From NCBI RefSeq assembly GCF_009795885.1, contig NZ_WTEV01000003.1, positions 1 through 64,000 on the forward strand: DNA of 64,000 nt. The letters are read 5' to 3'. Numbering within the stretch: position 1 is the stretch's first letter; every line of letters begins with the position of its first letter. The notes under the pieces were generated by a model, which saw only the letters and a program-made list of their open reading frames with translations, was not told where the DNA came from and made no database searches. Source of the DNA: Gilliamella sp. Pas-s25 (lineage in GTDB: Bacteria; Pseudomonadota; Gammaproteobacteria; Enterobacterales; Orbaceae). A program made the translations under genes and the position numbers. Shown in pieces: positions 10,090 to 19,962 of the stretch.

Positions 10090-11388
10090 ATGATCAAATT
10101 CGCTTCTCGCTTTTTGACAACTTGCTTTATTTTATTTTTTACCACGATGGCTAATTCTGAGGTCAGAATTATCATTACCGATGGAGTGAGTTCTGCTAAA
10201 CCAATCGCTGTTGCTCCATTTAAATGGACTGGTGGTGGAGAGCCGCCACAAATTATTGAAGATATTATTGCTTCTGATTTGCGTAACAGCGGTAAGTTCA
10301 ATCCTATTGACGTTAATCAAATGCCTCAAAAACCAACCACTGCTTCAGAGGTTACTCCTGCGGTATGGAACAATCTTGGTGTTTCAGCTGTTGTAGTTGG
10401 TTCGATTCAACCTGATGCATCTGGAAAATACCTTATAAATTATCAATTAGTTGATACAGTCAACCGTCCTGGTACCGTTCTGGCACAAAACCAATTTTCT
10501 ATTGAAAAACGCTGGGTTCGTTATGCGGCACATACTGCTAGTGATGAAATCTTTGAATCACTAACGGGTATTAAAGGTGCATTTAGAACGCGAATTGCTT
10601 ATGTTGTTAAAACAACCAAAGGACCTTTTTCGCATGAATTAAGAGTGTCTGATTATGATGGTTATGATCAAACCACTGTTCATCGCTCTAAAGAGCCGTT
10701 AATGTCTCCTACTTGGTCACCTGATGGTAAAAAATTGGCTTATGTGACTTTTGAAGGCGGTCATTCTGCATTGGTTTTAAAAACATTAGAGAGCGGTGCT
10801 GTTCAAACAATTGCATCTTTTCCTCAACATAATGGCGCTCCGGCATTTTCTCCTGATGGTAGTAAATTAGCTTTTGCTTTATCTAAAGGGGGAAGCTTAA
10901 ATTTATATATGATGGATTTAAGTAGCAAAAAAATCACGCAAATTACTTCTAGTCGTAGTAATGATACAGAACCATCTTGGATGCCGGATAATCAAACTAT
11001 TGTTTACACGTCTGACCAAGCGGGTCGTCCTCAATTATATAGTATCAACATCAATACGGGGGAATCACAGAGAGTAACTTGGGATAATACGCAAAATCAG
11101 AATGCTCGAGTGTCACCTGATGGTTCTTTTATTGCTATGATCTCAACTAATAATCGTGAACAACATATTACTCGATATGATATGGATACAAAAACTTATC
11201 AACGTCTAACAGATACTTTTTTAGATGAAACGCCAAGTATTGCGCCAAACGGTACTATGATCATTTATAGTTCATCACAAGGATTAGGTACCATTTTGAA
11301 TCTTGTTTCTACCGATGGTAATTTTAAAGCAAGGTTACCTGCAACCGATGGGCAAGTAAAATTCCCTGCATGGTCACCATATTTATAA
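10090..11388 (+). CDS. tolB: Tol-Pal system protein TolB
   Basis: 432 residues from the ATG at 10090, preceded by AAGGA. This start gives a proper signal peptide ([17 protein letters not shown], cleavage near ANSEVRI); a start 30 bases upstream would not. The N-terminal alpha/beta domain ([16 protein letters not shown]) is followed by a beta-propeller with repeated [20 protein letters not shown] and [10 protein letters not shown] blades. TolB is periplasmic, binds Pal and takes part in outer-membrane constriction at division. It is followed by pal and cpoB. Confidence 0.95.
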   Translation: MIKFASRFLTTCFILFFTTMANSEVRIIITDGVSSAKPIAVAPFKWTGGGEPPQIIEDIIASDLRNSGKFNPIDVNQMPQKPTTASEVTPAVWNNLGVSAVVVGSIQPDASGKYLINYQLVDTVNRPGTVLAQNQFSIEKRWVRYAAHTASDEIFESLTGIKGAFRTRIAYVVKTTKGPFSHELRVSDYDGYDQTTVHRSKEPLMSPTWSPDGKKLAYVTFEGGHSALVLKTLESGAVQTIASFPQHNGAPAFSPDGSKLAFALSKGGSLNLYMMDLSSKKITQITSSRSNDTEPSWMPDNQTIVYTSDQAGRPQLYSININTGESQRVTWDNTQNQNARVSPDGSFIAMISTNNREQHITRYDMDTKTYQRLTDTFLDETPSIAPNGTMIIYSSSQGLGTILNLVSTDGNFKARLPATDGQVKFPAWSPYL

Positions 11389-11452
11389 GAAGAGCCTAGC
11401 ATTTATACAATATTGCGATGATTAAAATTGTGTTAAGTATAAGGGCGTTATA

Positions 11453-11520
11453 ATATATACGTCTAATCTTTCAGGTTGGTAACAAGTGTTACTTTGAAGT
11501 TGGTTAGATGTATAATATAT
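11453..11520 (+). promoter_or_regulatory. Nested inverted repeats upstream of pal
   Basis: The outer arms TATACGTCTAA (11456-11466) and TTAGATGTATA (11504-11514) pair over 11 bp with one G-T pair. They enclose a perfect palindrome GTAACAAGTGTTAC (11479-11492). TATAAT occurs in the right outer arm at 11511. This could be a tolB end structure or a control site for pal; the function is inferred. Confidence 0.4.
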
Positions 11521-11556
11521 AAGTAATAATTTATTTAAACAAAAGGAGTTAATACA

Positions 11557-12036
11557 ATGCAATTTTCTAAATTTTTTAAAGTAGCCGCGGTTGCTTTACC
11601 ATTAATCGCTGTAACTGCATGTTCGTCTAATAGCAGCCACAACGAGAGTGGTAATTTAAACGGTACTTTATCAAAAGAAGCTTTAGAGCAACTTCAAAAA
11701 TTACAACAAATCAATACGGTATATTTTGATTTTGATAAATACAATGTTAAATCTGAGTATGAAACTTTATTAAATGCGCACGCTGTATTTATTCGTTCAA
11801 CTAACCTAAAAGTTGTTATCGAAGGTCATGCTGATGAACGTGGTACTCCAGAATATAACATCGCCTTAGGTGAACGTCGTGCTGCAGCAGTTAAGTCATA
11901 CTTACAAGGTAATGGTGCATCTGCAAGCCAAATGGAAATCGTTTCTTATGGTAAAGAAAAACCAGCTGTATTAGGTCATGATGAAGCGACTTATGCTAAA
12001 AACCGTCGCGCTGTAGTAACCTATGCTGGATATTAA
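11557..12036 (+). CDS. pal: Peptidoglycan-associated lipoprotein Pal
   Basis: 159 residues. The lipoprotein signal peptide has lipobox VTAC-SS (Cys ~22). The C-terminal OmpA-like domain binds diaminopimelate of peptidoglycan: [37 protein letters not shown] and NRRAV. An AAAGGAG site precedes the ATG at 11557. Pal tethers the outer membrane to the wall and partners TolB. A strong hairpin terminator lies 11 bases after the stop. Confidence 0.96.
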   Translation: MQFSKFFKVAAVALPLIAVTACSSNSSHNESGNLNGTLSKEALEQLQKLQQINTVYFDFDKYNVKSEYETLLNAHAVFIRSTNLKVVIEGHADERGTPEYNIALGERRAAAVKSYLQGNGASASQMEIVSYGKEKPAVLGHDEATYAKNRRAVVTYAGY

Positions 12037-12047
12037 TTGCATTTTAT

Positions 12048-12075
12048 AACGGCTGATTATTCAGCCGTTTTTTAT
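12048..12075 (+). terminator. Rho-independent terminator after pal
   Basis: The stem AACGGCTGA / TCAGCCGTT has a four-base loop (TTAT) and is followed directly by a T-rich tract. It lies between pal and cpoB, so cpoB is reached by read-through or has its own promoter. Confidence 0.85.
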
Positions 12076-12103
12076 TTTCTAAGTTCACGACGAGTCAAAT
12101 AAT

Positions 12104-12844
12104 ATGCATAAAAAAATACTGACATTGTTTTTATTTCTTTTATTCACTGGTTACGGTTGTGCTGCGGGTAGCTCTGATATCGATCGAACCATTCAAGCCC
12201 AAGGGCAGTTGTTGATTCAAAACCAACAAAAAATTAGCGATTTACAAGCTGATGTAGATACCCTTCGTGGTCAGTTAGAAGAAACAAAATATCAACTTAA
12301 TCAAATAATTGAACGTCAAAAAATGATTTTTCAGCAAATGGCTAATGGTTCTGGATTTTCATCGAATTCTAATTCTGACTCACAAGAAAATAGTTCAACA
12401 CCATCTTCTGACTCGACCTCATCAAGATCTTCTTCGTCAGATTTATCAGGGTGGGGGACTTCAGGTGATGATAAAGCCGATTATAATTTTATAATGCAGT
12501 TTGTTAATGATGGTAAACAAAATAATGAGGCTATTTCCGCATTTCAAAAGTATTTAAAAACCTACCCAAAGTCTAAGTACCGAGCTAATGTTAATTATTG
12601 GCTTGGTCAACTTTCATATAGACAAAACAGAAAAGACGATGCTTCATTTTATTACGCAACCGTCGTAAAAGATTTTCCATCATCTCCGAAAGCTGCTGAT
12701 AGCCTTTATAAAGTAGGATTGATTTTACTTGATAAAGGGGATGCGAAAAAAGCTAAAACTGTTTTCCAACAAGTGGTAAATAAATACCCAAAAGATAAGA
12801 ATATAGTTGATCGTGCGAATAAAAAATTAGCATCGCTAAAGTGA
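12104..12844 (+). CDS. cpoB: Cell division coordinator CpoB (YbgF)
   Basis: 246 residues. It has a signal peptide (KKILTLFLFLLF), an N-terminal trimerising coiled coil (about residues 25-75), a Ser-rich linker and C-terminal TPR repeats (YNFIMQFVNDGK, YWLGQLSYRQ, YKVGLILLDKGDAKKA). CpoB is periplasmic and links Tol-Pal activity to PBP1B at the septum; mrcB is encoded about 3 kb upstream. A Cys near position 19 (GYGC) lies near the cleavage region, but a lipoprotein is not the usual form of the family. Confidence 0.92.
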   Translation: MHKKILTLFLFLLFTGYGCAAGSSDIDRTIQAQGQLLIQNQQKISDLQADVDTLRGQLEETKYQLNQIIERQKMIFQQMANGSGFSSNSNSDSQENSSTPSSDSTSSRSSSSDLSGWGTSGDDKADYNFIMQFVNDGKQNNEAISAFQKYLKTYPKSKYRANVNYWLGQLSYRQNRKDDASFYYATVVKDFPSSPKAADSLYKVGLILLDKGDAKKAKTVFQQVVNKYPKDKNIVDRANKKLASLK

Positions 12845-12975
12845 AGTGTATAAATAACCAGCTATTGCATGAAAATGACAATAAAAGGGTTGCGTAGCCT
12901 TACAATTATAAGTATTATACCAACCCGAAATAGCTTGTAGCTTTAAGTATTAAATGTAAAGTGGTTTTGTCAAAT

Positions 12976-13051
12976 GGGTCGTTAGCTCAGTCGGTAGAGC
13001 AGCGGACTTTTAATCCGTTGGTCGAGCGTTCGAATCGCTCACGACCCACCA
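12976..13051 (+). tRNA. tRNA-Lys (TTT)
   Basis: A complete 76-nt cloverleaf with encoded CCA. The acceptor stem GGGTCGT pairs with ACGACCC, the anticodon TTT is at 13009-13011, and the T-loop reads GTTCGAATC. It stands alone between cpoB and pepT; in E. coli lysT tRNAs also follow ybgF. Confidence 0.97.
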
Positions 13052-13147
13052 TTTATCTTATAAATCCTCATTACTTCATTTTTGGCTAAATCTTTTCAAT
13101 GTTTACATTGCCAATAGAATAAATTCTTATATTTATCAGTATGCTCA

Positions 13148-13163
13148 AAAGGGAGATATCCCC
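13148..13163 (-). terminator. Probable terminator of pepT
   Basis: Read on the - strand just after the pepT stop, GGGATATCTCCC followed by TTTT forms a short stem with a T-run. The stem is only four to five base pairs, so this is tentative. Confidence 0.4.
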
Positions 13164-13176
13164 CCCTCTTTTTATA

Positions 13177-14409
13177 TTATTTATCTTTGGCGGCTAATTC
13201 GATAATTTTCATCGTTACTTCAAAAGATTTAAGAAATGATGATAATGGTAAAAACTCAAAGCACGAATGAAAGTTATGTGCACCAGTAAAGTAATTGGGT
13301 GTGGTAAGACCTCTAGCAGAAAGTGCTGAACCATCCGTTCCCCCCCGCATAGCGATCGTATTTGGCTGAATCTTGAGTTGCTCAAATGATTGATAAATTA
13401 AATCAATACTGCGACGATCATTACCCAAATAGTTAGCTATATTGCTATAAATATCGGTAATTTTACACTCAATTTTAGCCCTTGGATATTTTTGGCTAAT
13501 AAAGCTCACCACTTCTTGGATATAAGCTTTACGTGCTTCATATTTAGCTAAATCAAAGTCACGAATACTCATTTTTAATGTTGTGGTACTTTGATTGCCA
13601 ACAATATCATTAAACCAAAAATAACCTTCTTTACCTTCGGTATGTTCAGGTGTTTCGAAACTATCAAAACAGTTAATAATATCATTAGCTACACGGATAG
13701 GGTTGATTAAAACATTTTTTGCCGACATTGGATGAGCAGATACACCTGTAATCTCAATGGTTGCAGAGCCAGCATTGAAAGTTTCATAAACGACTTCACC
13801 TAGTTCACAACAATCGATTGTATAAGCGAAATCGGGTTTAAAGCGATTTAAATCAAGTTTCTTAGCACCATTTAAGCCTACTTCTTCATCAGGTACAAAT
13901 GCCACATAAATATCGCCATGTGTAAGATTTTGTTGTTGTAATTGATCTAACATGGTCATTACAATGGCAATGGCGGCTTTATTATCAGCCCCAAGAACAC
14001 TTGTACCATCCGTCACAATCAATTCATCATTAAGATACTTATTCAATTCGGGATGTTCATCAACTTTAAACCAGATATTTTTATTTTTATTCAACAGGAT
14101 ATCTTGACCGGTAAAGGTCACTCTTTGTGGATTAATTTTATCTGATAAGGCAACATCGACCGTATCAAGATGGGCAACATAACCGATTTTCGGTGCATTT
14201 GGATTATTGCCTGGTAGTTTAGCGGTTACAATACTATGCTCATCAAGGTGAACATCTTGTAGATTAAGCTTGATCAACTCTTGTTTGAGTAATTTGGCCA
14301 ATTCTGTTTGCCCTGGGGTTGAGGGCACATGCGCACATCCAATAGCACTTTGACTTGGAATACTGACATAACGTAAAAAACGCTCAACTAATTGTTCGGT
14401 AATATTCAT
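13177..14409 (-). CDS. pepT: Peptidase T (tripeptidase)
   Basis: 410 residues, typical M20B length. Zinc-site motifs are YVAHLDTVD, the Asp in GTSVLGADNKAAIA, PDEEVGLNGAK and the Asp in YTIDCCELGEV. The C-terminal part has RGGTDGSALSARGL with ligand His in TGAHNFHSCFEF. It removes the N-terminal residue of tripeptides in the cytoplasm. It lies 24 bases downstream of a dicarboxylate/peptide-type AbgT transporter on the same strand, so the two may work together in peptide use. Confidence 0.95.
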   Translation of the reverse strand: MNITEQLVERFLRYVSIPSQSAIGCAHVPSTPGQTELAKLLKQELIKLNLQDVHLDEHSIVTAKLPGNNPNAPKIGYVAHLDTVDVALSDKINPQRVTFTGQDILLNKNKNIWFKVDEHPELNKYLNDELIVTDGTSVLGADNKAAIAIVMTMLDQLQQQNLTHGDIYVAFVPDEEVGLNGAKKLDLNRFKPDFAYTIDCCELGEVVYETFNAGSATIEITGVSAHPMSAKNVLINPIRVANDIINCFDSFETPEHTEGKEGYFWFNDIVGNQSTTTLKMSIRDFDLAKYEARKAYIQEVVSFISQKYPRAKIECKITDIYSNIANYLGNDRRSIDLIYQSFEQLKIQPNTIAMRGGTDGSALSARGLTTPNYFTGAHNFHSCFEFLPLSSFLKSFEVTMKIIELAAKDK

Positions 14410-14432
14410 TATAGTGTGACTCCTTATGGTGA

Positions 14433-15992
14433 TTAATAATTTACAGGTGGATAGACATAACCACTGTCAAAACCAATTGGTAGACCTAAGAACCAAAAGA
14501 GTAATAAGTTTACCGTTAATGCAATAAGTAGTGCGGCGGTATAAGGAATCATCATCGAACTTAATGTGCCTACACCGGTGTTTTTGCAGTATTGCTGGCA
14601 ATAAGCAATAATCAAAGGATAAAAAGCAAACATAGGTGTACTGACATTGACTGCCGAGCTGATACGGTAAGCGGCTTGCGTTAATTCTGGTGAGATGCCA
14701 ACTGACATAAGCATGGGTACAAAAATCGGCGCTAATATGGCCCATTTAGACGATGCTGAAGTAATTAACACATTTAACATGCTTGTTAGAATTATCACAC
14801 CGAAGATTGTGACCACTGAAGGTAGATGCAATGCTTTTAAAAACTCAGCGCCGCCAATCGCAATTAATGTTCCAATTTGTGAGTGAGAAAAGACATATAG
14901 AAATTGTGCACAAAAGAACGCAAAAACAATAAATGGAATAAGAGATTTAGTGATGTTCTCCATCGCTTTGACAATATCGCGTGATGATTTAAATGCTCCG
15001 GTTATAAAACCGTGTATTAAACCAGGAATGGCGAAAAATACAAACAATAGTGGCACAATAATTTGCATAATTGGTGCTTTATTGCTTGTCATACTTCCAT
15101 CAGGTGCACGTAATAAAGAGTTTTCTGGTAATAATAATAAAACCAAGCCAATAGCAATTGCTAAAAAGACCATTGAAGCGACTTTAAATGCTCGGTTCTC
15201 AACCGGTGTGATAGCTGGCGAATTGGCAATATTATCTAACTTTAAATCATTATTTAAAGGCATGGTTGCATTCAAACGAGGTTCGACGATTTTGTCGGTA
15301 ACAAACCAGCAAGCTAACAATACAAAAAAGGTACCACCAAAGCTCAAGAAATAGTTACAAAGTACATTGACTTGATAAGAAGGATCGATAATTTGTGCAG
15401 CACTTTGGGTAAATCCTTGCATAATTGGATCGATAATTGACGGCGTATAACTTGAGCTAAATCCCCCAGCTAAGCCAGCGAATGAAGCAGCAATACCCGC
15501 CAGCGGATGGCGCCCGATTGCATAAAACATCATCGCTGATACAGGCATTAAAATCACATAAGCCGAGTCAGCAGCAATATGGCAAACCATACTGACAAAA
15601 ATAACCGATGGTGTGACTAATTTTTTAGGGGTGATAGCCAGTAATTTTTTAAGTAGCACATGGATATAACCACTACTTTCAGCAATACCAATACCTAATG
15701 TTGCCACAATTGTGATGCCAAGCGGTGGAAAAGAGACAAAATTAGGCACCATCTTGGTAAAAAAAGTGACAAGATGATCGGGGGCCAGCATATTGACAAC
15801 GACCAGTTTGCCTTGCGTAACAGGATTAATAAAATTAAAGCTCACAAAAGAGAGTAATAAAGAAGCAACAAAACAGATGATTAAAGCATAAAAAAACAGT
15901 GTGGTTACATCAGGGATCTTATTTCCAATTCGTTCAATAGTATTTAGAAAGCCGCCCGTTCTTATTGGTGACGGATTAGTTGTTTGATTCAT
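14433..15992 (-). CDS. abgT: AbgT-family transporter
   Basis: An inner-membrane protein with about 12 hydrophobic segments. From the ATG at 15992 it starts MNQTTNPSPIRTGGFLNTIE; an upstream ATG at 16058 adds 22 residues, and neither has a strong ribosome binding site. Family signatures include the ERIGNKIPDVTTLFFYALI start, LGIGIAESSGYI, HIAADSAYVILMPVSAM and GLAGGFSSSYTPSIID. AbgT proteins import p-aminobenzoyl-glutamate or export sulfa drugs. The pairing with pepT suggests uptake of a peptide-like substrate, which is inference. Confidence 0.88.
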   Translation of the reverse strand: MNQTTNPSPIRTGGFLNTIERIGNKIPDVTTLFFYALIICFVASLLLSFVSFNFINPVTQGKLVVVNMLAPDHLVTFFTKMVPNFVSFPPLGITIVATLGIGIAESSGYIHVLLKKLLAITPKKLVTPSVIFVSMVCHIAADSAYVILMPVSAMMFYAIGRHPLAGIAASFAGLAGGFSSSYTPSIIDPIMQGFTQSAAQIIDPSYQVNVLCNYFLSFGGTFFVLLACWFVTDKIVEPRLNATMPLNNDLKLDNIANSPAITPVENRAFKVASMVFLAIAIGLVLLLLPENSLLRAPDGSMTSNKAPIMQIIVPLLFVFFAIPGLIHGFITGAFKSSRDIVKAMENITKSLIPFIVFAFFCAQFLYVFSHSQIGTLIAIGGAEFLKALHLPSVVTIFGVIILTSMLNVLITSASSKWAILAPIFVPMLMSVGISPELTQAAYRISSAVNVSTPMFAFYPLIIAYCQQYCKNTGVGTLSSMMIPYTAALLIALTVNLLLFWFLGLPIGFDSGYVYPPVNY

Positions 15993-16389
15993 AATAAAAT
16001 TAGCTAAAATATTGTTCGGAAAAACAATGTAGCATAGATCGATCATGCAGGCAAACATGGCTTTTAGCTATTGTTTTGTTCAGATTGTTACTTAACTTGC
16101 AACTTTTTTATATTATTTTTATTTATATGATCACGCAATTTTGAATTTTCTTTAATGTGCATAATATTTAATATTTAGGTAGTATAAAAATTATACTGCC
16201 GATTGTGCTTGTTCTACGTAATTTTAATTAATTATCAAAAAGCGCGCTTCATAAAAGATTTTAATACAAGATTGCATAAAAAAATTATTAGTATATTGTA
16301 GTGAATATTAATTCACAAAAAAAGAATAAAAATTCATTTTAATTGTAAGTGAAATCTAAAAGGATAATATATGCAATAGGAGCTTAATT
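15993..16389. other. Divergent intergenic region before acn operon
   Basis: About 330-400 AT-rich bases between the transporter gene and the aconitase operon; both promoters should be here. At 16178-16200 the arms GGTAGTATAA / TTATACTGCC form a near-perfect inverted repeat with three bases between. It has no T-run on its right side, so an operator is more likely than a terminator. Confidence 0.4.
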
Positions 16390-18654
16390 ATGGTTTTTGA
16401 TATTGATTTAATTAAACGAATTTACCAAAGTTATCCACAAAAGATTGATCTGATCCGCCAAAAAATTGGAAAACCGTTAACCTTGACGGAAAAAATCCTT
16501 TATGCACATCTAGCAGAAGGTGAAGAGATTAAGGCTTATAAACGGGGGGAGGACTATGTTAATTTTTCACCCGATCGCGTTGCTATGCAAGATGCAACTG
16601 CTCAAATGGCGCTTTTACAGCTAATGAACTCAGGTCGTAAAAGCGTTGCTGTGCCCTCAACAGTGCATTGTGATCACCTTATTCAAGCCTATAAAAATGC
16701 TCATGATGATTTAATTGTTGCAGAAAGTCATAATCAAGAAGTTTATCAATTTCTACGTGATGTATCGAATAAATATGGTATTGGATTTTGGAAGCCCGAT
16801 GCAGGTATTATTCATCAAGTCGTACTTGAAAATTATGCATTTCCTGGAGGTATGATGATCGGTACTGATTCACATACGCCAAATGCTGGTGGACTTTCAA
16901 TGCTCGCAATAGGGGTCGGTGGTGCAGATGCTGTTGATGTTATGGCTGGTATGCCTTGGGAATTGAAAATGCCAAAAATCATTGGCGTAAAATTGATTGG
17001 TAATCTATCAGGTTGGGTATCACCAAAAGATATTATTTTAAAACTAGCAGGCATTTTAACGGTTAAAGGCGGCACCAATTCAGTGATTGAATATTTTGGT
17101 GAAGGAACTTCAACTTTATCAGCAACAGGAAAAGCAACTATCTGTAATATGGGGGCCGAAGTCGGAGCAACAACATCAATATTCCCTTATAGTAAAAAGT
17201 CGGCTGATTATTTAACGATGACAGGGCGTCAAGAAGTGGTTGATTTAGCAAATATGTTAACGGACTGTTTCAATCCTGATGAGGCTGTTTTAGTACAACC
17301 AGAAACATACTATGATCAAGTAATAGAAATTAATCTATCTGAATTGGAGCCTTATGTTAATGGGCCTTTTACACCTGATTTAGCTTATCCTATTTCACAA
17401 CTTGCTACTGCTGTCAAAGAGCATAATTACCCAGATAACATGGAGGTAGGCTTGATTGGTTCATGTACGAACTCTTCTTATCAGGACTTGATGCGTGCGG
17501 CTTCTGTGATTGATAATGCAAATCAATTAGGACTAAAGGTAAAAGCAAAATTAATCATTAACCCTGGCTCAAAACAAGTGAAATACACCTCAAAGAAAGA
17601 TGGCATTTTAAGTCGCTTTGAGCAAGCTGGTGCAGCTATTATGGCTAATGCTTGCGGACCTTGTATAGGGCAATGGCGCCGTGATGAAGTAGCTGATGAA
17701 CATAAAAATTCGATTGTGACATCTTTTAATCGTAACTTTGTTAAACGTAATGATGGTAGTCCAAATACTTATGCATTTATATGCTCTCCTGAAATTGTAG
17801 CTGCATTATCGATTGCAGGTAAACTTAGCTTTAATCCACTCACTGATAGTTTAATCAATGATAAAGGCCAGAAAGTAAAACTATCTGAACCAATAGGGGA
17901 CGAGTTGCCTAAGCAAGGGTTTGTTGTTGATGATGCTGGTTATATAGCACCCATTGCCAATGGCAGTGCGGTTGAAGTTCATATTTCAAGTCACTCAGAG
18001 CGGCTACAACAACTTTCACCTTTTTTACCTTGGGATGGAAAAGACATTACTTCGCAACCCTTACTCATTAAAGCAACGGGTAAATGTACTACCGATCATA
18101 TTTCAATGGCGGGTAAATGGCTAAAATTTCGAGGACATCTAGATAATATTTCTAATAATATGTTAATTGGCGCAGTTAATGCCTTTAATCAAAAAACTAA
18201 CTCAGTCTTAGATCCGCAAACAGGTAATTATGTTGAAGTACCCATATTAGCTCGTCAGTTAAAAACTCAAGGACTAGGCTCAATTGTTGTAGCTGAAGAA
18301 AATTATGGTGAAGGTTCATCACGGGAACATGCCGCAATGGAGCCTCGCTTTTTAAATGTTAAAGCCATTGTGGTTAAATCATTTGCACGAATACATGAAA
18401 CGAACCTTAAAAAACAAGGAATGTTAGCTTTAACATTTGTTAATAAAGACGATTATGACAAAATTCGTGAGGATGACAAAATTAGCATTATTGGGTTAGT
18501 CGATTTTGCACCAGATAAAGAGCTGACAATGATACTTCATCATCAAGATGGAAGCACGGACTCTTTTGCTGTTGCGCACACTTACAACCAATCTCAAATA
18601 GAATGGTTTAAAGCAGGTAGTGCTTTAAATAAGTTGAAGGAAGGATTTAACTAA
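16390..18654 (+). CDS. acn: Aconitate hydratase, mitochondrial/Bacteroidota type
   Basis: 754 residues. Iron-sulfur cluster cysteines are Cys359 (GSCTNSS), Cys422 and Cys425 (ANACGPCIG). The swivel domain holds [16 protein letters not shown] and [18 protein letters not shown]. Length and sequence ([31 protein letters not shown]) resemble mitochondrial and Bacteroides aconitases rather than E. coli AcnA (about 890) or AcnB (about 865), judged from memory. It interconverts citrate and isocitrate. It heads a tight three-gene operon with icd and citrate synthase (27- and 18-base gaps), the oxidative branch leading to 2-oxoglutarate. Confidence 0.92.
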   Translation: MVFDIDLIKRIYQSYPQKIDLIRQKIGKPLTLTEKILYAHLAEGEEIKAYKRGEDYVNFSPDRVAMQDATAQMALLQLMNSGRKSVAVPSTVHCDHLIQAYKNAHDDLIVAESHNQEVYQFLRDVSNKYGIGFWKPDAGIIHQVVLENYAFPGGMMIGTDSHTPNAGGLSMLAIGVGGADAVDVMAGMPWELKMPKIIGVKLIGNLSGWVSPKDIILKLAGILTVKGGTNSVIEYFGEGTSTLSATGKATICNMGAEVGATTSIFPYSKKSADYLTMTGRQEVVDLANMLTDCFNPDEAVLVQPETYYDQVIEINLSELEPYVNGPFTPDLAYPISQLATAVKEHNYPDNMEVGLIGSCTNSSYQDLMRAASVIDNANQLGLKVKAKLIINPGSKQVKYTSKKDGILSRFEQAGAAIMANACGPCIGQWRRDEVADEHKNSIVTSFNRNFVKRNDGSPNTYAFICSPEIVAALSIAGKLSFNPLTDSLINDKGQKVKLSEPIGDELPKQGFVVDDAGYIAPIANGSAVEVHISSHSERLQQLSPFLPWDGKDITSQPLLIKATGKCTTDHISMAGKWLKFRGHLDNISNNMLIGAVNAFNQKTNSVLDPQTGNYVEVPILARQLKTQGLGSIVVAEENYGEGSSREHAAMEPRFLNVKAIVVKSFARIHETNLKKQGMLALTFVNKDDYDKIREDDKISIIGLVDFAPDKELTMILHHQDGSTDSFAVAHTYNQSQIEWFKAGSALNKLKEGFN

Positions 18655-18681
18655 CTGAAAAAAGAGGGGGGAAGATACAAT

Positions 18682-19944
18682 ATGAATCAGCAAGTTTCAA
18701 TTGAAAATGGACAATTAATTGTCCCAAATCATCCAACTATTCCTTTTATTGAAGGTGATGGTGTGGGTAAAGAGATTTGGAATGCTGCTCGAACAATTTT
18801 TGATAAAGCGATTGAAAAAGCTTATCAAGATAAACGTAGCATTAAATGGCAAGAAGTACTTGCTGGTGAAAAGTCATTCAACTTGAATGGTGAATGGTTA
18901 CCCAAAGAAACCATGAATGCTTTTAAACAATATCTTATTGGTATCAAAGGCCCTTTAACTACGCCAGTGGGGGATGGGATTCGTTCACTCAATGTTGCTC
19001 TTCGCCAAGAGTTAGATCTTTATGTATGTCTGCGTCCTGTTCGTTGGTTCAAAGGGGTGGAATCACCAATAAAACATCCCGAAAAAGTAAGCATGACTAT
19101 TTTCCGAGAAAATACTGAAGATATTTATGCTGGTATTGAATGGCTACAAGGCACACAGGAAGCTGAAAAATTTTATCAATTTTTATCACAACAAATGGGC
19201 GTTAGTAAAGTTCGTTTTCCTAAAACTTCGTCATTTGGTGTCAAACCTGTTTCAATTGAAGGATCAGAACGTTTAATTAGAGCTGCAATTAAATATGCGC
19301 TTCACCATAAATTACCCTCTGTTACCTTAGTACATAAAGGTAATATTATGAAGTTTACTGAAGGGGGATTTAAACAGTGGGGATATGCACTAGCAGAGAA
19401 AGAATTTGCTGATGCTGTTTTTACTATGAATCAATATGCAAAAATCCAAAAAACGGCTGGCACATCAGCGGCAGAACAAGCATTACAGAACGCTCAATCT
19501 TCGTCAAAATTAATTATTAAAGATGTGATTTGTGATGCATTTTTACAAAATACTTTGTTAAAACCAGAAGATTATTCTGTTGTTGCAACATTAAACCTTA
19601 ATGGTGATTATGTTTCAGATCAACTTGCTGCGATGGTCGGGGGCATTGGTATTGCACCTGGCGCGAATATTAACTATCTGACAGGTCATGCTATTTTTGA
19701 AGCAACACATGGCACTGCGCCTGATATTGCAGGACAAAATCAAGCAAATCCATCATCATTATTGCTATCAGGTGTGATGATGTTTGATTATCTTGGTTGG
19801 TATGAAGTTGGGCAATTAATTACCCATGCAATGCAAAGCTTATTTCAAGAAGGTAAGGCAACAACCGATTTAGCTCGTTTTATGCAAAATGGACAATCGT
19901 TATCTACGACTGAATTTACTCAAGCAGTAATCGATAATTTATAA
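18682..19944 (+). CDS. icd: Isocitrate dehydrogenase, predicted NAD-type
   Basis: 420 residues, aligning along its length with E. coli Icd. The substrate site is intact ([11 protein letters not shown] with Ser102 and Asn104; [11 protein letters not shown]). At the cofactor site, the E. coli Lys344-Tyr345 pair (APKYAG) is replaced by Asp348-Ile349 (APDIAG), and Tyr391 by Thr395; Arg395 is retained as Arg399. Asp-Ile at this site is the known signature of NAD-dependent enzymes, so NAD preference is predicted. The Ser102 context could still allow phosphorylation control, but no aceK is seen nearby. A GGGGGG-containing site precedes the ATG. Confidence 0.93.
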   Translation: MNQQVSIENGQLIVPNHPTIPFIEGDGVGKEIWNAARTIFDKAIEKAYQDKRSIKWQEVLAGEKSFNLNGEWLPKETMNAFKQYLIGIKGPLTTPVGDGIRSLNVALRQELDLYVCLRPVRWFKGVESPIKHPEKVSMTIFRENTEDIYAGIEWLQGTQEAEKFYQFLSQQMGVSKVRFPKTSSFGVKPVSIEGSERLIRAAIKYALHHKLPSVTLVHKGNIMKFTEGGFKQWGYALAEKEFADAVFTMNQYAKIQKTAGTSAAEQALQNAQSSSKLIIKDVICDAFLQNTLLKPEDYSVVATLNLNGDYVSDQLAAMVGGIGIAPGANINYLTGHAIFEATHGTAPDIAGQNQANPSSLLLSGVMMFDYLGWYEVGQLITHAMQSLFQEGKATTDLARFMQNGQSLSTTEFTQAVIDNL

Positions 19945-19962
19945 CACAAGAGGAAATAATAA

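Noticed and set aside
10047-10301. Antisense frames over the start of tolB
   Set aside because: They lie within the well-supported tolB gene; their apparent peptides resemble nothing and have no start signals.
14950-15354. 134-codon frame antisense to the AbgT transporter
   Set aside because: It is the complement of membrane-helix codons and has no ribosome binding site or recognisable domain.
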